26,236 bases of DNA, from the NCBI GenBank assembly GCA_964560565.1, contig CAZLMF010000016.1:1-26236 (forward strand), in the 5' to 3' direction. Within the stretch, counting starts at the first letter, position 1, and each line of letters starts with the position of its first letter. Positions 24,117 through 26,236 of the stretch are shown here, piece after piece. This stretch comes from CAZLMF01 sp964560565. GTDB taxonomy: Bacteria > Bacillota > Clostridia > Oscillospirales > Ruminococcaceae. The translations under genes and the position numbers were made by a program. The notes beneath the pieces are model-generated. The model ran no database searches, was not told the DNA's origin, and worked only from the letters and a program-made list of their open reading frames with translations.

Positions 24117-25577
24117 TCAGCCTTGGTGGGTAAGGTTGATTGTAATCGCCTTAGGGCGAGTCATTGCATCAATGGAATACTTTACCCCTTGTGTTCCCAT
24201 GCCCGATGCCTTTACACCCAAAAATGGGAAGTGGTCAGGGCCACGTTCAGTTTTGTTGTTTATCTGTACTGTGCCAACCTCCAACTTGTCAGCCACATAA
24301 AACGCACTGTTAATGTCATTGGTAAACACCGAGGATTGCAGCCCATACTCCGACTTGTTGGCAACCTCAATGGCATGCTCGACATCCTTAACACGGATAA
24401 TCGGCAAAATCGGCGCAAAGGGTTCTTTCCATGCAATTTCCATATCCTCTGTAACCATATCAAGGAGTGTTGGATACATTAAATTCCCCTCACGCACATT
24501 GCCCATTACAAGCTTTGCGCCCTTTTTCAGCGCATCGTCAATTAAGCTCTGCGCAAAGTCAGCGGACTTGTTGTCAATTAGCGCAGTGATGACCGCACTA
24601 TCTCTAGGGTCGCCCACCGCAAGCTTCTGTATTCGTGTTAAAAGCAAGGGTACAAGCTTATCCGCCACCTCATCGGTCGCCAAAATACGCTTTACCGCCG
24701 TGCAACGTTGCCCTGAGTATGAAAACGCACCGTCGACTATGTTATCAGCCGCAAACTCCATATCCGCATCACTTAGGACTATTGCCGCATCCTTACCCCC
24801 AAGTTCCAGCATAAGGGGTGTCATACTGACTATGTCGGAAATATGCCTGCCAACCTCGGTACTACCTGTGAAGTTGACGAAGTCTATCCCCTCATGGGTT
24901 ACAATGTAATCGCCGATTTCGCTGCCCTTTCCTGTAACGGTGCTAAGTATGCCCTTTGGTACACCTGCATCATTGAGCGCTTTAATTAGGTGCAAGGCGC
25001 TTATTGCGCCTTGCGTGGCAGGCTTGAGGATTACTGAGTTGCCTCCTATGAGTGCGGGAGCAATCTTTGACGCCGATAGGTTTATAGGATAGTTAAAAGG
25101 AGATATTGCAAGCACAGTGCCAAGGGGCACACGCTTTACATAGGAAAGCTTGTTGCGTGAGCCGCCGGGGAAGTTCTCTCCGCCGACTGCAAGCCCTTCT
25201 ATGCTCTTTGCCGCATCAGCGGTAAAGCGTAGGAAGTCCGCTGTTCTCCTAACCTCGGATATTGCTGACTTTTTATCCTTTGCAATCTCCATTACAAGAA
25301 CGTTTGAGATTTCCTCCACTCTTTCTTCAAGAAGCTTTGCTGCCCTGTAAATAATGTTTGACTTCTCATAGAAAGGTGTTTCTTTCCACTGTCTAAGATT
25401 TATCTTCGAAATTCTAATGATATTGTCAACCTCAACCTGCGTTACCGCTTGAATTGCTCCAATAAAAGAGCCGTCGATAGGTGATAGAATGTCGATAGTT
25501 TTGCCCGATTTAGATCTTATCCACTGACCGTTAATTAAGTTGCCATATACCACTTTACCGTTAATATCTTCTCGCAT
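24117..25577 (-). CDS. gapN: NADP-dependent non-phosphorylating glyceraldehyde-3-phosphate dehydrogenase (GapN)
   Basis: A 486-residue aldehyde dehydrogenase most like streptococcal GapN, which oxidises glyceraldehyde 3-phosphate directly to 3-phosphoglycerate and yields NADPH without ATP. The nucleophile Cys292 (SGQRCTAVKR) and general base Glu258 (MLELGGKDA) are intact. GapN-like stretches run throughout: AISPFNYPINLSASKIAPAL, FTGSTEVG, EYGLQSSVFTND, VGTVQINNKTERGPDHFPFLG and GVKYSIDAMT. The close match of these segments separates it from general succinate-semialdehyde or betaine-aldehyde dehydrogenases. ATG 25577 has AGGTAACT upstream. It follows the DUF438 gene by 33 bases, suggesting cotranscription, and ends at a strong terminator. 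Confidence 0.93.
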   Translation of the reverse strand: MREDINGKVVYGNLINGQWIRSKSGKTIDILSPIDGSFIGAIQAVTQVEVDNIIRISKINLRQWKETPFYEKSNIIYRAAKLLEERVEEISNVLVMEIAKDKKSAISEVRRTADFLRFTADAAKSIEGLAVGGENFPGGSRNKLSYVKRVPLGTVLAISPFNYPINLSASKIAPALIGGNSVILKPATQGAISALHLIKALNDAGVPKGILSTVTGKGSEIGDYIVTHEGIDFVNFTGSTEVGRHISDIVSMTPLMLELGGKDAAIVLSDADMEFAADNIVDGAFSYSGQRCTAVKRILATDEVADKLVPLLLTRIQKLAVGDPRDSAVITALIDNKSADFAQSLIDDALKKGAKLVMGNVREGNLMYPTLLDMVTEDMEIAWKEPFAPILPIIRVKDVEHAIEVANKSEYGLQSSVFTNDINSAFYVADKLEVGTVQINNKTERGPDHFPFLGVKASGMGTQGVKYSIDAMTRPKAITINLTHQG

Positions 25578-25610
25578 AGTTACCTGCCTTTCTTGCGGCT
25601 ACACATTTCT

Positions 25611-26236
25611 CTATGACGTTAGCCTTTTCTCTCCTGTAATTTCTTGTATAGGCTTTATGTCCTGTGTAACTTCTACTACACCTAAATATTCGCCTTGTTC
25701 ATCTCTTACCGCAAAATAACGGATATAGATAAAGCGATCCTTTGCTTTTATCCAAAAGTCCTCATGATCCTTTTGACCGCTTTTGAAATCCTGTACTATG
25801 TCCTCCACCACATGAACGCTTGATGGGGGATGGCAGTTTGAAACATCACGTCCAATAATCGCCTTAGTGCGGGCAAATATTCTCTCCGCACTTTGAGAAA
25901 AGTACTTCACCACATCATTCTTATCCACAAAGGTAATGTCAAAGGGCAGAGCGTTGAGCATATGAGTAAGCTCCTCTGTCTTAAACACACCTGATGGCAG
26001 CCTAATATTACCGCTTACCTGAGGTTGTGCCTGCGCTACCGCTGTATCGCCATTTGCAGGCGCCCATGTAGGCACTGAGGCTATCATAAAGCCTATTTCA
26101 TCACTTTCATTTGCAATAACTCGCCATTCCCCTTGCGCTAAGGTTTCTAACAGCATTGGCAGGAGAATGTTCTCCTCTTTAAAAATCATTTCGGTGATTT
26201 TATTTAGAACTGCGCTGAGCTTTTCTTTAATGGCAG
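25611..26236 (-). CDS. DUF438-type protein with hemerythrin-like and PAS regions (5' end outside window)
   Basis: The C-terminal 207 or so codons of a DUF438-family protein; the frame is open to the right edge of the window. The first visible part (KEKLSAVLNKITEMIFKEE then NILLPMLLETLAQGEW) matches the end of the hemerythrin-like region, with the K-E-E-N-I-L-L-P-M helix. Next comes LPSGVFKTEELTHMLNALPF and a C-terminal PAS domain with the family motif R-T-K-A-I-I-G-R-D-V-S-N-C-H-P-P-S-S-V-H, ending in VVEVTQDIKPIQ. The CHPP Cys/His motif is typical of this family. PAS and hemerythrin-like domains suggest sensing of redox state, oxygen or a ligand, which is inference. It precedes gapN by 33 bases, probably in one operon. 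Confidence 0.88.
   Translation of the reverse strand, partial: AIKEKLSAVLNKITEMIFKEENILLPMLLETLAQGEWRVIANESDEIGFMIASVPTWAPANGDTAVAQAQPQVSGNIRLPSGVFKTEELTHMLNALPFDITFVDKNDVVKYFSQSAERIFARTKAIIGRDVSNCHPPSSVHVVEDIVQDFKSGQKDHEDFWIKAKDRFIYIRYFAVRDEQGEYLGVVEVTQDIKPIQEITGEKRLTS

Noticed and set aside
24313..24909. A 198-codon plus-strand reading frame
   Set aside because: It lies entirely antisense inside gapN, has no recognisable family and no convincing ribosome binding site.

Overview
The window reads as a contig or scaffold from an uncultured, probably gut-associated anaerobic Clostridia (Firmicutes; Oscillospiraceae/Ruminococcaceae-like). This is inferred from the moderate GC content, strong AGGAGG-type ribosome binding sites, sigma-A promoters, MecA, RNase M5, a DUF3048 lipoprotein, a GapN-type aldehyde dehydrogenase and the comEC-holA linkage. 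Three runs of N (two of exactly 100, one of 10) mark it as a draft or metagenome assembly. Most genes lie on the minus strand. No rRNA, tRNA, CRISPR array or insertion sequence was recognised.

Layout: 1-432 is the 5' part of a MoxR AAA+ ATPase (minus), divergent from an SGNH/GDSL esterase (584-1210, plus). A bidirectional terminator (1223-1255) separates the esterase from a four-gene minus-strand operon (4788 to 1258): rnfD-like, rnfE-like, rnfA-like and a membrane-anchored DUF4015-like glycosidase-fold protein. mecA (plus) diverges from this operon. rpe follows with its own promoter, and upstream of it a compact structured RNA with an intrinsic terminator sits in a 430-base gene-free stretch. 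From a consensus promoter at 16189-16216 a long housekeeping operon runs leftward: alaS, hinT, a purine-type phosphoribosyltransferase, comEC, [gap], holA, rnmV, an MBOAT acyltransferase and a DHHW protein. Upstream of it lie a class B penicillin-binding protein (5' end lost in a gap), an unidentified ORF fragment, a DUF3048 lipoprotein and a GH26 beta-mannanase lipoprotein. On the plus strand, 21027-23540 encodes an unusual fusion of a xylose-isomerase-like TIM barrel to an acyl-CoA synthetase. The right end holds a Cu/Zn superoxide dismutase without a signal peptide, GapN, and the C-terminal part of a DUF438/hemerythrin-PAS protein.

The most striking observation is the D-E-A Rnf-like operon. 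It has no rnfB, rnfC or rnfG. By motif alignment from memory, three of the four cysteines that bind the intramembrane iron-sulfur cluster in RnfA/RnfE are replaced (Ala, Gly, Ser), and the [S/T]GAT flavinylation motif of RnfD is missing. The co-transcribed DUF4015-like protein also lacks the Asp of its family's FDYVRFP-like motif. The reading frames are intact, overlapping and well supplied with ribosome binding sites. This suggests a membrane module that kept the Rnf fold but lost its redox chemistry. The TIM-barrel/acyl-CoA synthetase fusion and the structured RNA upstream of rpe are the next most interesting items.
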